Source: Burhinus oedicnemus
Taxonomy: Eukaryota; Chordata; Aves; Charadriiformes; Burhinidae
DNA length: 64,000 nt
Direction of reading: 5' to 3'
Assembly (NCBI GenBank): GCA_008921705.1
Contig: VFFE01009182.1
Span: 1,137,655 to 1,201,654 of the forward strand
The stretch's first letter is position 1; every line of letters starts with the position of its first letter. Shown one piece after another: positions 49,040-62,394 of this stretch. Below the pieces are notes generated by a model that was not told the origin of the DNA, searched no databases, and saw only the letters and a list, made by a program, of their open reading frames with translations. The translations under genes were made by a program, and so were the position numbers.

Positions 49040-51004
49040 CCACGCGCTTTCCACCTAAATACAAAGCTGTGCATACCAGGACAGTAATACCAAAACTGCT
49101 GTTCTATCCACTCTGGAATATTTTTACTATTGATGGCAGGACTAGCTTAGGGTTAGGCATAGGATGGGTTCAAAGGTAACGTAAGCATTGGATGTGGAGT
49201 GACGCCAACTTTCTTTGACTTCAGGAGATGTACGGAGACATTCACCTCCCATTTTCCTTTGTGGTGATCTCCAAGCTATGACAGCTTGTCACTATTAATT
49301 TCTGCTTTTTAAAGGTAAGTTTTTCAGATGCCAAGGATGTTGGTTAATTTCTGTACTGCTCTTTCAGTCCTACTAGGAAACTGCTATTGACCTCAGTGCT
49401 GATTATTCACATGAAAGGATGCCAGATCTGGCCTTTAAACTATACTCAAAATTTGCCCACAGATAAATAAACTGCCCATAGCCAAATAAATAGAAGGGCT
49501 TGCAGTGTATGTGCAGGCAGTCTTCGATGTGCCACAGGGCCATCTGTTTCATCAGGAAACCAAGTGAACCACTGGACAATTTGAGTCTTGAACCAGTTTC
49601 ATTTCATGCTGCTGTAGGAGAGTTCTCGATTCCATGGGAAAAATCAGTGTCATCGCCTCGTGATGACTATGCACTGGAACAAATTTGTCTTATACCAGCG
49701 GAGCTATAATCTTCCCTTATTTGGCAGATTAATGTAATGCTTACAATGCTTACTACTGTACACCAAGCTGCTGAATACCAAGAAACTGACCCACTGTAGT
49801 TTCATTTGGAGTCAGCAAGTTGGATCTTACATTAAATCTGGCAAACCAACAGAATCATATTTAAGAAGCTGGAAATCTTGTTGCTGGGTCAAATTCTTCA
49901 AAAGAAGCTGCATGCTTGACTTTCATCTAGCCATTCCCCCAAGTGCATCATTCAAGCAACAGGAATATTTTTAGCTTAGAAGATACGTGATCATAAACAT
50001 TTTGACAGTAAGAAACAAATGTTACTCAAAAATGCCTTTGACTACAGTGGTGGTCTCCAAATTAATTTTTCCAGGCTACTTTGTTTCTCATGGAAGCTAT
50101 GCATACATCATAGAACACGTGTCCATAAAAGGTGTGCTCCTGAGAGTCTCTTTGATTGTGGCTCCTTCATGCTGTTGCGAGATACCTGTTCAGTAAAGCC
50201 ACTGTATGATTTTTTTCCTCATTTTTGCATGTAACTGTACACATTTTCAATATTTACTAAACCTTTATTGTCATAACTGGTAAGCAGCAATTCTCTTTTG
50301 AGTAAACATTTATATTCAGCTCATTACAATAGATTAGTTTGAAAAAGTTCTAAATTCATCTGCTTTCATTGTACTTGGGAATGTGAGCTATAGAAATTCA
50401 TCAGCACTCACATGCTGCTTTTCAACTAATGAATAGCCCTAAGGACAAGATAGCCAGTGAGATTAGCAGCTGGATCTCAGCTTTTTGGAGGTTCTCACCA
50501 GCTGTTATAAAATAGTCAGCTTGGTAAAAAGCAAAAAATGTATCTTTTTCATGTTCATTGTTCAAATATGAGGGGAGCCGTTCATCCCAGCATTGTTCCC
50601 AAAGAGTAGGAGTGACAGGAAAGCTACTACCACAGCTGGAAAGCCAAAGACAGAATGGACAAAGGTTGAGTGACTCCCTCCCAAGTGAGAAACAAAGAAA
50701 ACGGGCAAATCTGTGTGGAAATCTTGCATCTCCACTGACTAGAGGAATATTTTGTTGTAGATGATCAGCTGATCTGATTCTGTTTTGCAGTTAAATCCTT
50801 TACACAAATCTGGTAATACTAACAAGGAAATTTACAGGTGTGTTTAGGTTAAGGTTGGTTACATTTCCAATAGCTGTGTTTGCTACGAAACAACTGTGAG
50901 GTTCCTGTCCTGACGTAAAATATTTGGCTAGAAACAAGGCTTGCAAAAAAAACCCCATAGAGGTGGAATTTTTCTTGAGTATATTCATCACCAAAAGGGC
51001 TACC

Positions 51005-51061
<57 letters not shown>

Positions 51062-54000
51062 GTTTGTTTGGTTTCCTGCAGTGTTACACTGGTATGGCCA
51101 ACATTTAAGACCTAGGGTAAAATCAAGCCACGGCCTCTGTCATCTGGATGAATGGGAACAAACCCTTCTCTCACTGAAACCCTACAGATTCCAGGGTGGG
51201 GACTTGTCAACTGGCAGGACTGCCAATTCTTCAGGTCCAAAAATGAGAATTATGTGAAGGATGAGGGCTGTAGGTTCATGAACTGAAGGGCTTCAAGGAG
51301 TAGTAAAGCTGCAACCAATGTAAACTCAAGTGTCTTATCACTTCAGGGAAACTAGAAGTGAAATTAGCTTGATCTAAAAATCGGGTGCACCTTATTATTA
51401 GGGTATGCAGGGTTATGGTCACATTAAACAGCCAGTCACAAATTCGTTCCAATCCAGAAGACATATTTGCATGCTATTGAGCCAGGTCTTGGCAATAACA
51501 ATTGAGGAATACTTTTTAATTTCTAGATTTGAACTAAAAAGCTCTGTATATTTGAAATACTAGGTGTTTTCCTTATGGTTTCTTTATTTAGTGTTCTTTC
51601 AAATAACTGAAATGGTTACATTTGCACAGCAAATTACTTGTCTGGAAGAGGATTCACTGTGTGTGTCTTAATGTGGTGATGAACATATGTAAAAGTCTGA
51701 TGTAACCATCTGAAAAGTAGTGTGCCTCTACTATGGTAACATTGAATGTTTTAATTAGCACATGAGCAAGCCGATGCTAATACTTCATTTTTAGCATCTT
51801 ATAGGCAATGAAATAGTCAAAAAAGCAAACTATCACACAGTTTTGCTGTACATATTCTGCTGATAAATGCCCTTTGCATGTGATACTTCCAAATGATTTA
51901 GTGAGAATGTAGTTCCTGCTACATTTTACCCTTCTGACAAAGTTGTCCTTCCTCCACAAAAGATTATTTAGCTTGCCTCAATTTAAAAGTCACTGCTTAA
52001 TTTTGATTATTTTTCCTTTAGACAAAGAAGAAATAAAAATCTGCTTTGCTAAAATACTTCCTTTGTGTGTGCATGTGTGAGTGCAACAGTAAAAGTAGCA
52101 AAAATATCAACAGGATGACAGAAAATAGCTGACGTTCAAACTTCTCTTTCTTTTCTCTGAGATGTTGCAGGTGCATTAAAAGCAGGAATATTGGAAATAT
52201 ATTTTTAGAGTGACTAAATTTAACAACACAATCCAGACGAAAACAACCCCTAGGTGATCTGCTTTTTATAAAATACATAAATAGTTTTTGAGAATTAGTT
52301 GTAGAAACAATATGTCTTATTCCTCTGTTTCCTTTATGTAATAACATTGTGGTCCTGAGGGATGACAAGAAAAAATAGTTTCATTTACTAGGACTTGAAT
52401 TTTAGTGGTTTTAAATCTATAATTTTGTGACAGAATGGCACAGCACTGTTTTCTATTTGCAATTTATGTCCAAGACAACAAGAAGTCTAGCAGCACTGTT
52501 GATACTATAGATCTTTCCATGGTGGTTTGTGCTTTGCTGTTCATTCTCAATACTTTCCTTCCATAAATAATAGATACTGTAACATTTACATATTGAAATC
52601 TGTAGTAATGTTTTCCTGAGTAAGTGATCAAGTCTCTGCTCTAGAATAAAAACCTCTGGATCTATATTTTGATAGCGGCTGCAGATACAAATCTCACCAC
52701 ACCATACAAACTACTAATCCTGTATAAAGAGCTTACAAGACAAGCACTTTGTGCAAGAAACACGGTGTTTTAATTCTTATTTTCTTCAAAAATGTAAGCT
52801 CAGGTTACGCAAAGTAATAATTTGAACGTGTCGCTAGCATTTCTACATACACCTATTATATGTCCAAATACAATGTTTAGGTGTTGCAGAACATCTTTAA
52901 TGTATTATTTTTGTTAATTCTATTTCATAAGCCACAGAAGTATTTAGCCTGGGATGAGGAGGAAGGTGGTATGAAGCTATTTATTCCTTATACTATGCTT
53001 TATGGAATTTAGCTCGTCCTTACCTGGTAAACTGCAGCTACAAAGGCAAGTGATGTCACACCTGGAAACTTTGAAAGAGCAATGGGATCAAAGGAGTGGA
53101 ATCTCTGTAAACCAGGAATAAAAAATTGAATAAACTGTTCTGCCACAGCTTAATTTGCAATTTTTAAATTTCTCATTGTATTTTAGTGGTGGGGAATCCT
53201 TTTGTGCTACACACTATTTGAACACTGAAAAATAGGCAGGTAATGCTTCAAAGAAATTATAATATGTAGTTCATATTCCCTTACTTATTATTTTGTGTGT
53301 CAAATAACCAGATACTATTTTTTTTAATGCTTTAGTAAGCATTTAACATAACCCTGTATACAGGATATTGTATTGTTTATAGCTATAATGCTATTAGATT
53401 TTAGTGAAATACTAGCTACAAGTGAGGGGTGGAGGGAACCTCATTTGATATATATATCCCAGGAATTGCTTTTTATGGTTTTATATATAAAGAATCCAAG
53501 AGAACCTCAGCATAACCTCCACAAAGAAAACTCTTATTGTTATGTTTCATCATTGAGAAATGTTTATGGGTCCCATAAGATTTCACTCAGATGTTTAAAT
53601 AATTTGTGTAACCTTTTGGTCATGTAATTTATTTGATTTATCTGAAATGATTGTAGACAAGAAATTTCATCAGCTCTGCTTTGTTTGAGAGTTTTCTCAT
53701 AAAGCAATGGAAAGAAATTAGCTCTCAAGTTATGTTGTAAGCAGCCCCCCACAAAAGCTACATAGATTGTGGGTTTTCTCCTAATTTCATCTATACTATG
53801 TGCTTGTCCTAGATGCTTGGTATAATTTCATCAGAAAAGACAGAATAAAGATTTGCCTGCAAAAAAGCACTTGTCTTCTTTTTAAAGTGGAGCAAATTTG
53901 CAACAACACCTGCATGGATGCACAAGCAGGTCACAGGGAGGCTCCTTTGGGAGCCCCCATGTCGCGGACAGGCACAGATGCATTCATGTGCTCTCTCAAA

Positions 54001-55293
54001 TGTGGGGACTGTGCTCTGTGTCTCAACATAGGTTCTTGTATATAAAGTTCACAGGTAAGCCTTTTTGCTTTTTGTTAAAATTAAATGCACCAGCATTAAT
54101 ATCCAGCTGTGTTGCAGTTTAAGTAGTATCAACAGTACCATACATTACGTACTAACCAAGCATGACTTTAGTTAGCAAGCTTTTGTAGGCAGCCCTGTAA
54201 AAAACATATTCTGAAATGTTTCCCATCTCTGTGCTTACACTTAAAGTGTCTGGTTTTATCTTGGATGCAGCACTGGCCACTATACCTCCTATAGGCATAT
54301 GTTCTTCTCTGACAGTGTATATGTTGAAAGCATTAAGCAGTGAAACTACACAGGAATAAAACTATGGAGGCTGGCAAAACCTAATCTTCTCTGTCCTCAA
54401 CCAGCCCCTCAGGTGAGGTTTTTAGGATGTATTTACTTCTATGGGAGAACAGAAGGCACTGATTAAAGGAATGCTTAGTACTAATGAAAGGGCTTAAACG
54501 AGTTAGAGGGGCATCTTGCAAACAGCAGACCTAAGCTGTGCCTCTTCTCGTCGAGCCATCAAGGGAGTTTGCACAGCATATAGCTTAGCTTTTCAGTTCA
54601 AATGAGCACCTACAAACCAGGGGTGGTCCTATTTACAGTTTCTTCAGAATTTCAAAGAAATATCTGAGAAAAATGAGGACATTGTTGAAATAAAAGAATT
54701 TGGATATGATTATTTTCAAAACCTGGTACAAAGCAGAAGCATTCCCAGTGAAGTCAGAGGAGTTATTTTGATGTAAAATAAGTGCAAAGGAGACTGAAGC
54801 CAGAACTGTCAAATTAGCTCTCTTTATTCTCATAATGATAAAAGCTTATGACTGCTCATTATGCTTTGAAGAAAGATGTTCCTAGTGACTTTATTAGTGA
54901 AAAGCAGGTGCTTTAATTTGTGATCTTTCCAATGCAAACATTTTTTGTTAAAATTCCTGGAGGACTCACAACTGAGGATTCATTCTGGTAATAACATACT
55001 AACGTACCTGGCAATAACGATTGCTCTGGACTGTTCGAGGTTATGAGGATTAACAGGACAAATTCTTCAAAAGATGCAAACACAGTTTAGCTATGGTAAA
55101 TCAAACTCCTTTGCATCTTTTAAGACTTATCTTAATAGAGAGGAGAATATTAGATGGTTGTACTAAACTTGGATGTTGTTTTTAGGTTTGTTTCAACCCA
55201 TAAGCATATTTTTTGCTTTGGAAACCTATCCAACTGGGTTCTTTTGTGCTGTTTCTGTTTACCCCCCCATCCTGCTGAAAGACTATGTTTTAG
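49040..55293. other. noncoding DNA
   Basis: No gene is recognised. The stretch holds a (GT)27 microsatellite. At 49,225-49,314 an acceptor-like and a strong donor-like site (AAAG|GTAAGT) enclose sequence that is closed in all frames. At 54,032-54,054 another pair of good sites encloses only 23 nt. These show how often splice-like pairs arise here. Confidence 0.5.
51007..51060. repeat. (GT)27 microsatellite
   Basis: Fifty-four uninterrupted bases of GT, followed by TGTTTGTTTGG. Long pure arrays are usually length-polymorphic. Confidence 0.98.
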
Positions 55294-55349
55294 CAGTCTG
55301 TCATGGATGGAAATGCTTGACACGGTTATGATTTAGTAGCAATTCAAAA

Positions 55350-55355
55350 TTTATT
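55350..55355 (-). terminator. LTR polyadenylation signal
   Basis: TTTATT on the plus strand is AATAAA on the minus strand, 51 nt before the 3' end of the solo LTR. The related LTR at 61,576 has the same signal 63 nt from its end, which supports the orientation of both. Confidence 0.65.
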
Positions 55356-55514
55356 AGTGATTTGAGGTAGATCAAGAGGTTGAATTTTAACAGCACTTAA
55401 TCATTAACCGATTTAAAGGTTTATGAAGTGATTTAACAAAATAACTGAACAGCGACTTAATTACAGATTCGAAGATGGGAAGATTCACACTAACTTTCTG
55501 TAAGGTATCTTAAA

Positions 55515-55612
55515 TCAATACATATACATGTAAGCAAAAGCACAGTTCTCAAATTAATACATATATATATAAGCAAAGCATATAAACACACACATGCACA
55601 CAGTTCTCCAAT
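55515..55612. repeat. degenerate tandem duplication inside the LTR
   Basis: AATACATATACATGTAAGCA ... CACAGTTCTCAAATT is followed by a second version, AATACATATATATATAAGCA ... CACAGTTCTCCAATT, with about 15 extra bases of TA/CA-rich sequence in the middle. It looks like a roughly 40-bp unit doubled within the LTR near its presumed promoter. Confidence 0.7.
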
Positions 55613-56396
55613 TGCTAGGATCGGGAATTTCTTAATAGTGGGCAACTCTAATGAGCTGAAAGGTACCTCTTTTAAGTCGTACACATGTATGGATGGACAG
55701 AAGAACACCCACATCCATAAAGCTAATATGCGTATCACAAACATATAGGTGGAAAGGTGGATGGAAGAGAGGCTAGCCTACAGTCAAAATTTCCCTTACT
55801 CGAATTTTGGGCAAATACTCACAATGCGTTGGCACTCCTCAATGGGCAATAGTTGAGGCTTGTGAAGGATTGTCTCACCCTGGGCTCGAGGTGTCAGCCT
55901 GTGCAGCATCCCAACTCAGGGGAGATACTGGCCACAACGCGCTGCAATCCAGAAGATCTCAAAGGGTCTTTACTAGAATCACTACTTACAGGATCCGAGA
56001 CAAATGACTTTCGTCAGGTACTTTTCAACTCCAGCCCAGCTCGAACAATGGAGTATTCTGGTACTTTCCACTGGTTATGCAAGCCCAGGACTTGCTGGGA
56101 CTTGGGTTCCTGGTACCCCTCTCTTTGTGGCCATGATCCATATGTTGCCAGGAGTGATTGACTATAGTTACTATTTTTCAAGCAGTAGGAACCATAGGAA
56201 CCAGGTACACCGAGGGGTTGCCGTAGTGTTCCAGTCCGTTGCTCTCCCCTTTTCTTCCTTTCATGTTAGACCATTATGTATTATTCTGGTCCACTGTATT
56301 ATTATGTGGCTCAGGTGGGGAGGAAATCATGCCAAGTACCGAAAGGTCTAAGAGGGTGTGTGTGTGTCTGTGTGTGCGTTGTACCACCACACAGTC

Positions 56397-59300
56397 TTCC
56401 TTTGTTGGCTCCACATATAATAGAGAGTTCCTATTCTGATGTAGGACACAGAAGCAGTGAAAACTATCTTACAGACAAGGCACTTCTGCAGTGATGCTGT
56501 AGGAGGGAATAACTCTTGGGGCCATGAACAGCTAGTAAAAATAGAGTAAATCATGATATCCTCTCCTTCTGATTGGCCAGTGCAAAATACCATATAGTTT
56601 CAGTATCTAGGAGAGAAAGTAAACCAATTACTTCCCATGAGTTGTCCTTAGAGGAGGACAGCAGGTTGCTGTCCCTTGATCAGCTCAGCTTTATCTTTTT
56701 GTTATCCGAATTGCCTATACAGATATCTTGAAAGTGAAGCCTGGTAGCTGAAGTATGAGTTCAAACTCAATTCATCTTTGGTGCATCTGTTTCGTGGTTA
56801 AGTGTTTTGCTGAGTGGGAACGGGAAATGTTAACACCCTGTAAGATGATTTGCTATGTGAGAAAACTGCACTTCACAGAAAGATAAATAGCAACCCATCC
56901 AACTTTGCAACTGCCAAAGAAGTCTCCCAATAGCCTGGGGAGCAGAGAGGGTAGGTTGTTCTTGAACTCCAGCCTTCCTAAAAATAATGCAGAAGAGCTG
57001 ACGATTTGTCACACTGCCTATGGATTGCCAAAAGTTTCATTCATGGCCAAAAAGCCTTTGAGACTGAAGTAGTTATAGTTATCTCTTAGAAGCACCTGTC
57101 AAAGACATTGAAGTCTGTTTATCCCTTACTACGTTTTAGGAACATCTTGAATTGTCATATTCCACCTGTTCTCACAACCACAATGCTTTTCACTAATCAA
57201 AAAACATCAGATTTGTAGCCTCCAGGCACCATCAAGGTGTCAAACAAAATTTGATTTTTACCTCTTTATATTCCTCTGAAGTGCAGATGACTCTGACTTG
57301 GCAGCGGTATCCATGCAGAAGCAAAGTCTCGGGTCTTCCAGGTAGAATAACTGATCCTCAGCAGAGAGTTTGTACAACACATCTGGACATAACACTAATG
57401 AAGTAAGCCAGAAAAATTACACTTTGGAATCACAATGTGTGTTTTATTTGAGAAGGAAAAGAGATATAAAATGTATTTAATAAAATAAAGAACAGCTACA
57501 TTTGGAAAAGAATAACATTTTTGAATGTTATTGAGTTTTGATAATTAAATATATCCTTTAAAGTAATACAGTTCAAGCTCTTGTTCAGCTGCCTGTAAAT
57601 TTTATTTTAAAAAGTCAGTGAAGCCTCAGCTTCAATGAAGTTAATAAGCCACTTGACTAAGCCAAGAGTTTTCATCAAATCAGACACAAGATCTCTTCTG
57701 ACAGTCTGTAAAAAGCACCTAGGCTATGATCCAAGACACAGGCTTTAACTTCTAGAAGTCTAGAAGAAGTCAAAGGTAAGGTATTACCTCCATATTTGTT
57801 GACTACAGATATTTCAATGTAATTAGACATGCACAAAATTTTCTGCATTTAAGGCTTTTGACAACATTTGTTATTAAAGACAATTTTGATGAAAATGAGT
57901 GTTGTTGAATCTTTTATGCTTTCTACCTACTTAATAGCTCTCAGAAAACCTGCCTTTTGAAATCCTGAAAATCCCCTGCAGTTCCCTGTCCATCATTGGT
58001 ATGTTGTTAAAAAATAATTTCTGATAATAATGTCAACTTTGCAGTTGATCTTACTACTGCACGTATTCCAATTCATTAATTATACCTTTTCCTTGGCATC
58101 TAATTTCTGGAGGCTAAAGTTTCATAGGAAGCTTTATTATCAGCATGTTGCTTTTGTTCTCTTTGTTCGATGTTTATTGGTGCCATTTTCTGCCTCCTTT
58201 CCAAGAAATACCAGAGGAAGTATTTTGCTTCTGTTACTTGTTCATTCTTGAGCCACCTAAAAGTTTAGTCTATACAGAAGAAAAAGAAATTTCTTCAAAT
58301 AACTTAATTGGTAGTATAAATGCAGCTCAGTGACCCTTATTCTCATCCCTAGTATTTTGTCTAAACATGTATTTTTGGCTTTGTGAAGCAATTGAATTTC
58401 TACTTTCCTCAGAGTTTTCCAGTATGAAGTGTCTAGATGTTAATGATAGAGCACTACAGGAATCTTTCTTCCAGAAAGTATATCCCTTGAACAGCTTTGA
58501 ATCACACATTTTAATCTTTCTGGGTTCAGGTGGTCAGCAGGCTATCTATTTCAGCCCCCACGCTTCATTATCTGAACATTTAGAGGAGTGCTGGAAAAAG
58601 ATAGACCCCCAATGAATCTTATGAAAATATTGCGGTGTTCAAATACATTATACTATTGGTATTAATAAGATGAAAAATTAGACAGTACAAAGCATGCTAT
58701 GACATTTTTCAATTCAGAAAAAGAAGCTTTCTTCAGGATATATCTAAAGGAAAATATGACAGCAGGGAAATAGATCTGAAGAGGGTTTTTTTAAGCTTGT
58801 GAACCAAAGAATAATGGTAAAGAATGTAGAGTCTGGATTAAAATACGTTAGTGAAATAGCTACATATTTCACACAAGCAGAAGAAAAATCTGTATCAAGG
58901 TTGCCAAACAATATGTTTTCATATGGAGATGGTCTGGTAAATGAAAGTCCAGCATGTTACAGAAGTGCAAAAGTATCAAAGAGTAATTGAAGTATTTCTA
59001 TTTATGAAAGCAACTAACATTTCACCCTCTTTAAAAAAGGCTGAGGCCCTCTTTACCGGGAGGGATCATATTGCAACAAAGAAAAAAATTGACAGAGAGC
59101 TCAAGTCAGAAAATGGGACTATGGACTATAAAAGGAAACGGCTTCAGTTTAGCACGGTGCATACAACACAAAGCTGAGGAAAATATGTACGGTCCTTAAC
59201 AAATTTAATATGGTTAATAATGAGCTTCTGGATATTTGTGTTAGATAGCAGTACTGGGGAAGATGGCGCACAGTTTCTTTCTGCCAGTGGAGGCAGAGTG

Positions 59301-61371
59301 GCTCTGCTGCCCTGTATTGGGAACGGGGCCACTGCTGAGGCTACAGAGACCTGTCCCATCTTAGCTCCAGGGGAGTGGCAAGGGGAACAAAGCCAGTTCT
59401 TTAGCACATGATTTGTCTTTGTAGATAGTCATTAAATCCTGCTGTTAAAGGCAACTGCTGGAACAAGAAGGCAAAATCTTAGCATATTAACAAAGCAACC
59501 GCTATTTCAAAGGCAATAAACAATAGCACCAAGTCCTGGGTCACCAGCTTTCTTGTATTCTTCATACACAGTCACCTATATGACAAAGAGTCATTAAAGT
59601 GTTTTCTTGTGGATTGTTTTATGATGAAAACTTCTTCTAGTTTGGCTAGTTACAGATGTGATTCTTCACAATCCTTCTCTACCAGCGAAAGCCTTCCTGT
59701 GGGAGCTGCTGTGGCATACTTTGACAAACATGTAAGTAATACTAAGAAGTTTGTTACCATCAACAGGAGTTGTGACTGGAGCATAACGTTTTGTTAGTAT
59801 ATCTATAACAGTAAACCACACTTAACTTCACACAGTGAGGAGACTTCAGCTAAGCAGCATTCATTCTTATACCAAATATCTTTTGAGAGGTTTCCAAAAT
59901 CCTTAAAGAGCTTAGGAGGCAAAAGTATATGCTTTACTGTTTCAAAGAAGTTTAGCCATATTTGAAAGTGCTACCTTTCTAGCTATATGTCTTGGTATTA
60001 AAAACTCTACTGCTCTTATCTGAAGATATTAGCACTGTAGAATAGCCAATAGTTCTCCAGTTATATGTGGGGAGAATAGTTTACTTCCTGCAATCCATTC
60101 TCCAGTTTAATTTCTTGTCGGCATCTTCTGTCACTGCTGCACGTATTAGGAAAAAAAGAAAAGGCAAAGATAAACAGCACAGAAGTTACCATAAAGAAGC
60201 CTTACACAAAGCTCAGGCTCTAATTTCACTGTTCATATATATACTCTTTTCTTGAATGGTACAATGACGAAAAGAATGCTTATCAATAACTCAGAAGTAA
60301 CAGAACTTTATCAAGTAAGGGAATATTTTGTGATATATTAACAGGACTGATTCAGCCAATGAATTGTACCAAACCATGCAGTTGCTCGTACTTTAATATC
60401 CTTGGGGAGAGTTTTGCTGAAATAACTTTATTGAGCCCACTGAGTTACTACAAGATTAAATTAGCACAATGGTCTTGTGCAGATAAGTTATCACAAGTCC
60501 TTTGCACTTCCCAGTGTACTAGCAAGTACACACACTCATACATCCCAACAGGTGACTGGAAGAGAGACTGGACAAAAAGAATCATTATTGACATCAGAAA
60601 CTGGGAAATTTTTTTTCTGACTACTTGCTATTGAGTGGTAATGTGACAATCCTGGCTATTCATGTGTAAGTACTAACTGAACAACTACTAACCCCACTGC
60701 TGTGCTGAATTGGGAGTAAAATGGGAATGGCTTTGATCAACATAAGTAATATTTTGCCCTATATTTTGCCATGCTTCATACAATCATAATATTTATCCTG
60801 CTTGTAACCTTCACTGGTGACAAACCTAAACAAAACCATATACACTAAGAATCCTTTAATAAGGGCAAAGTTGTACTTTAGTATAATCACAGCAGTACAC
60901 GATCCTGCATATCAGTAACTACATCAAAGCCTCTGTCCAAGAACTTAGGTCATAACAAAAGATGGCATCAAAGCTAAAGAAAGGTACAGTAGACAACCTA
61001 TTTCAGACCCAGCTGGAGTGGCAGAAGACTGTACTGCCCTTTTGCTGGAGGGTAGTGCTCTGCACAGGTCAGCCCGCAGACCGCAGCTTGGGAGCACTCC
61101 TTAGTCCATCAGAGTGTAAAGGTAAGGAACCAAGTGCCCGTGACTGTGGTAGGGTGACATGTCTGGCAGAAGTGATATCCTTGTGCCCTCTGCCAGCCCG
61201 ATTAGCCATGCACGGGCTGCAGACAGAGGAGGTGCGTAGTGGCTAACAGTCCGAATCATGTATTTTAGAAGTAGGAAGTGAGAAGATGGGGACATAAATC
61301 TGCCCTGTTCCTCGGATGGAGAAAATTCTCTTGTAAAAGAGATTGTTGTTACTGTTGTTGTTGGAGAAGGA
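56397..61371. other. noncoding DNA between two related LTRs
   Basis: No gag, pol or env remnant, primer-binding site or other gene is recognised in about 5 kb. The LTR on the left has its own target duplication, so this is ordinary flanking DNA and not the body of a provirus. Confidence 0.55.
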
Positions 61372-61412
61372 AGCCTGTTTCTCTAACACAGAAGCTGTTA
61401 GAGAAACAGGCT
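61372..61412. repeat. perfect 17-bp inverted repeat with 7-nt loop
   Basis: AGCCTGTTTCTCTAACA (61372-61388) is followed by CAGAAGC and then the exact reverse complement (61396-61412). There is no mismatch in the 17-bp arms, and pairing stops sharply at both outer ends. A short TTG-rich stretch precedes it. An RNA from either strand would form a stable hairpin, but the stem is short for a microRNA precursor. A fold-back template switch is the simplest origin. Confidence 0.95.
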
Positions 61413-61575
61413 CGGAAATGGTGAGGAAAGAAGCCGACTGTTTTCCTTCTTACTTTCTGGTTCTGTGGAAATAATTCTTAATGTGCATTCTTTTTTAAAA
61501 AATGGCTAAACTAAAGACATTGCACCTAAGAAATAACTAACCGTTATTATATGTAATTCTTCTCAGCAGTTATAG

Positions 61576-62394
61576 TGTCATGAATGGGAGATTTAGATTG
61601 CTTGAAGAACCACTTTCAAAAGAATTAGCAGAAGTTGCTTTATTGAAATATGATGTTGTAAAACTGTGACTTAACAAAGTTTGATGGCACAGTTCACTCC
61701 AGTACTGTACTGCACAATCATTTGACCAAGACAAAAATATTAGTGTACTATAATAGAAGGTTATACATGATATCGGTCACTTACCAAAGGTGAAAGGTCT
61801 CTCTCTGTCTTGAGGAACAACCTTGAGAGGTGTCCCATCTCAAGGGGAGATCACTGCCACACAGCCAGGCTGCCTAACAAGGAAAGCTCAAAGGCGGCTC
61901 ACTTAGTCTGTCATATTTATGGAATAAAGTTGTTGGCTCACAGTCAAATTACATGCAATGGGAAAGGTATGTATAAGACTCCTTGTACCCATGACTTTCT
62001 TTGTTCCTTGATAAATGAGTCTTGGAAAAGCTACCTGCTATTCATGTGTTAATTGCATGAGCGGTGTTCCAAGCTCATACACATCAATGGTCACTGTGTC
62101 ACTCTGCTCTTTTCTGGGTTTTCAGAGAACAGATTAGAACTAGAGAAGTTCTGGGCCCTGTTACGGCTCAGGCCTTTACCTCCTTTGAAACCTGTACCAA
62201 ACTACCCCTAGTTTGGTTAAGGGGTCAAGTGCATCCATTAGACTTTAATTGGTTGAGCCAAAGGACAGAAGCATCAGTAGGATGGGACATCATTTTCCTT
62301 CTGGATACTATATTCAGACCCAAAAGCTATGGAAAGGAAGCCAGTCAAAAGTTAGAACACATTGGGCTTTGTTACCTCTTCTCAAACATTGTAA
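61576..62394 (-). mobile_element. older LTR of the same ERVL-type family (far end uncertain)
   Basis: The minus-strand 3' end reads CTCCCATTCATGACA (61576), almost the same as the LTR at 55,299. AATAAA (minus) lies at 61639-61644, 63 nt from the end, and is preceded by TTTGTTAAGTCAC, matching TTTGTTAAATCAC in the other LTR. Further upstream both share CTTTGAG ... ATCTCCCCT-GAG-TGGGA ... ACACCTC (here about 61,825-61,895; there about 55,885-55,970). The middle parts differ in length. The 5' end was not fixed: a TGTTACA at 62394 is possible, but no duplication matching TATAG (61571-61575) was found. Confidence 0.6.

Larger units (their letters stand above)
55299..56391 (-). mobile_element. complete solo LTR, ERVL-type endogenous retrovirus
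   Basis: On the minus strand the element begins TGTGGTGGTACAACGC (at 56391) and ends CCATCCATGACA (at 55299), giving TGT...ACA ends over 1093 bp. A perfect 5-bp duplication, CAGTC, flanks it (55294-55298 and 56392-56396), the size expected for ERVL/class III and some class I elements. On the minus strand AATAAA lies at 55350-55355, 51 nt from the 3' end, and a TATATATATA stretch lies near 55,557-55,570. The right half is richer in CpG than its surroundings. No internal retroviral sequence adjoins it, so it is a solo LTR. The family name is inferred from structure. Confidence 0.8.

Noticed and set aside
51007..51060. Open frames of alternating Cys-Val
   Set aside because: They are a translation artefact of the (GT)n microsatellite.
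54032..54054. 23-nt interval between good splice-like sites
   Set aside because: Not a multiple of three, and the acceptor tract is modest. It gives no evidence beyond motif matches.
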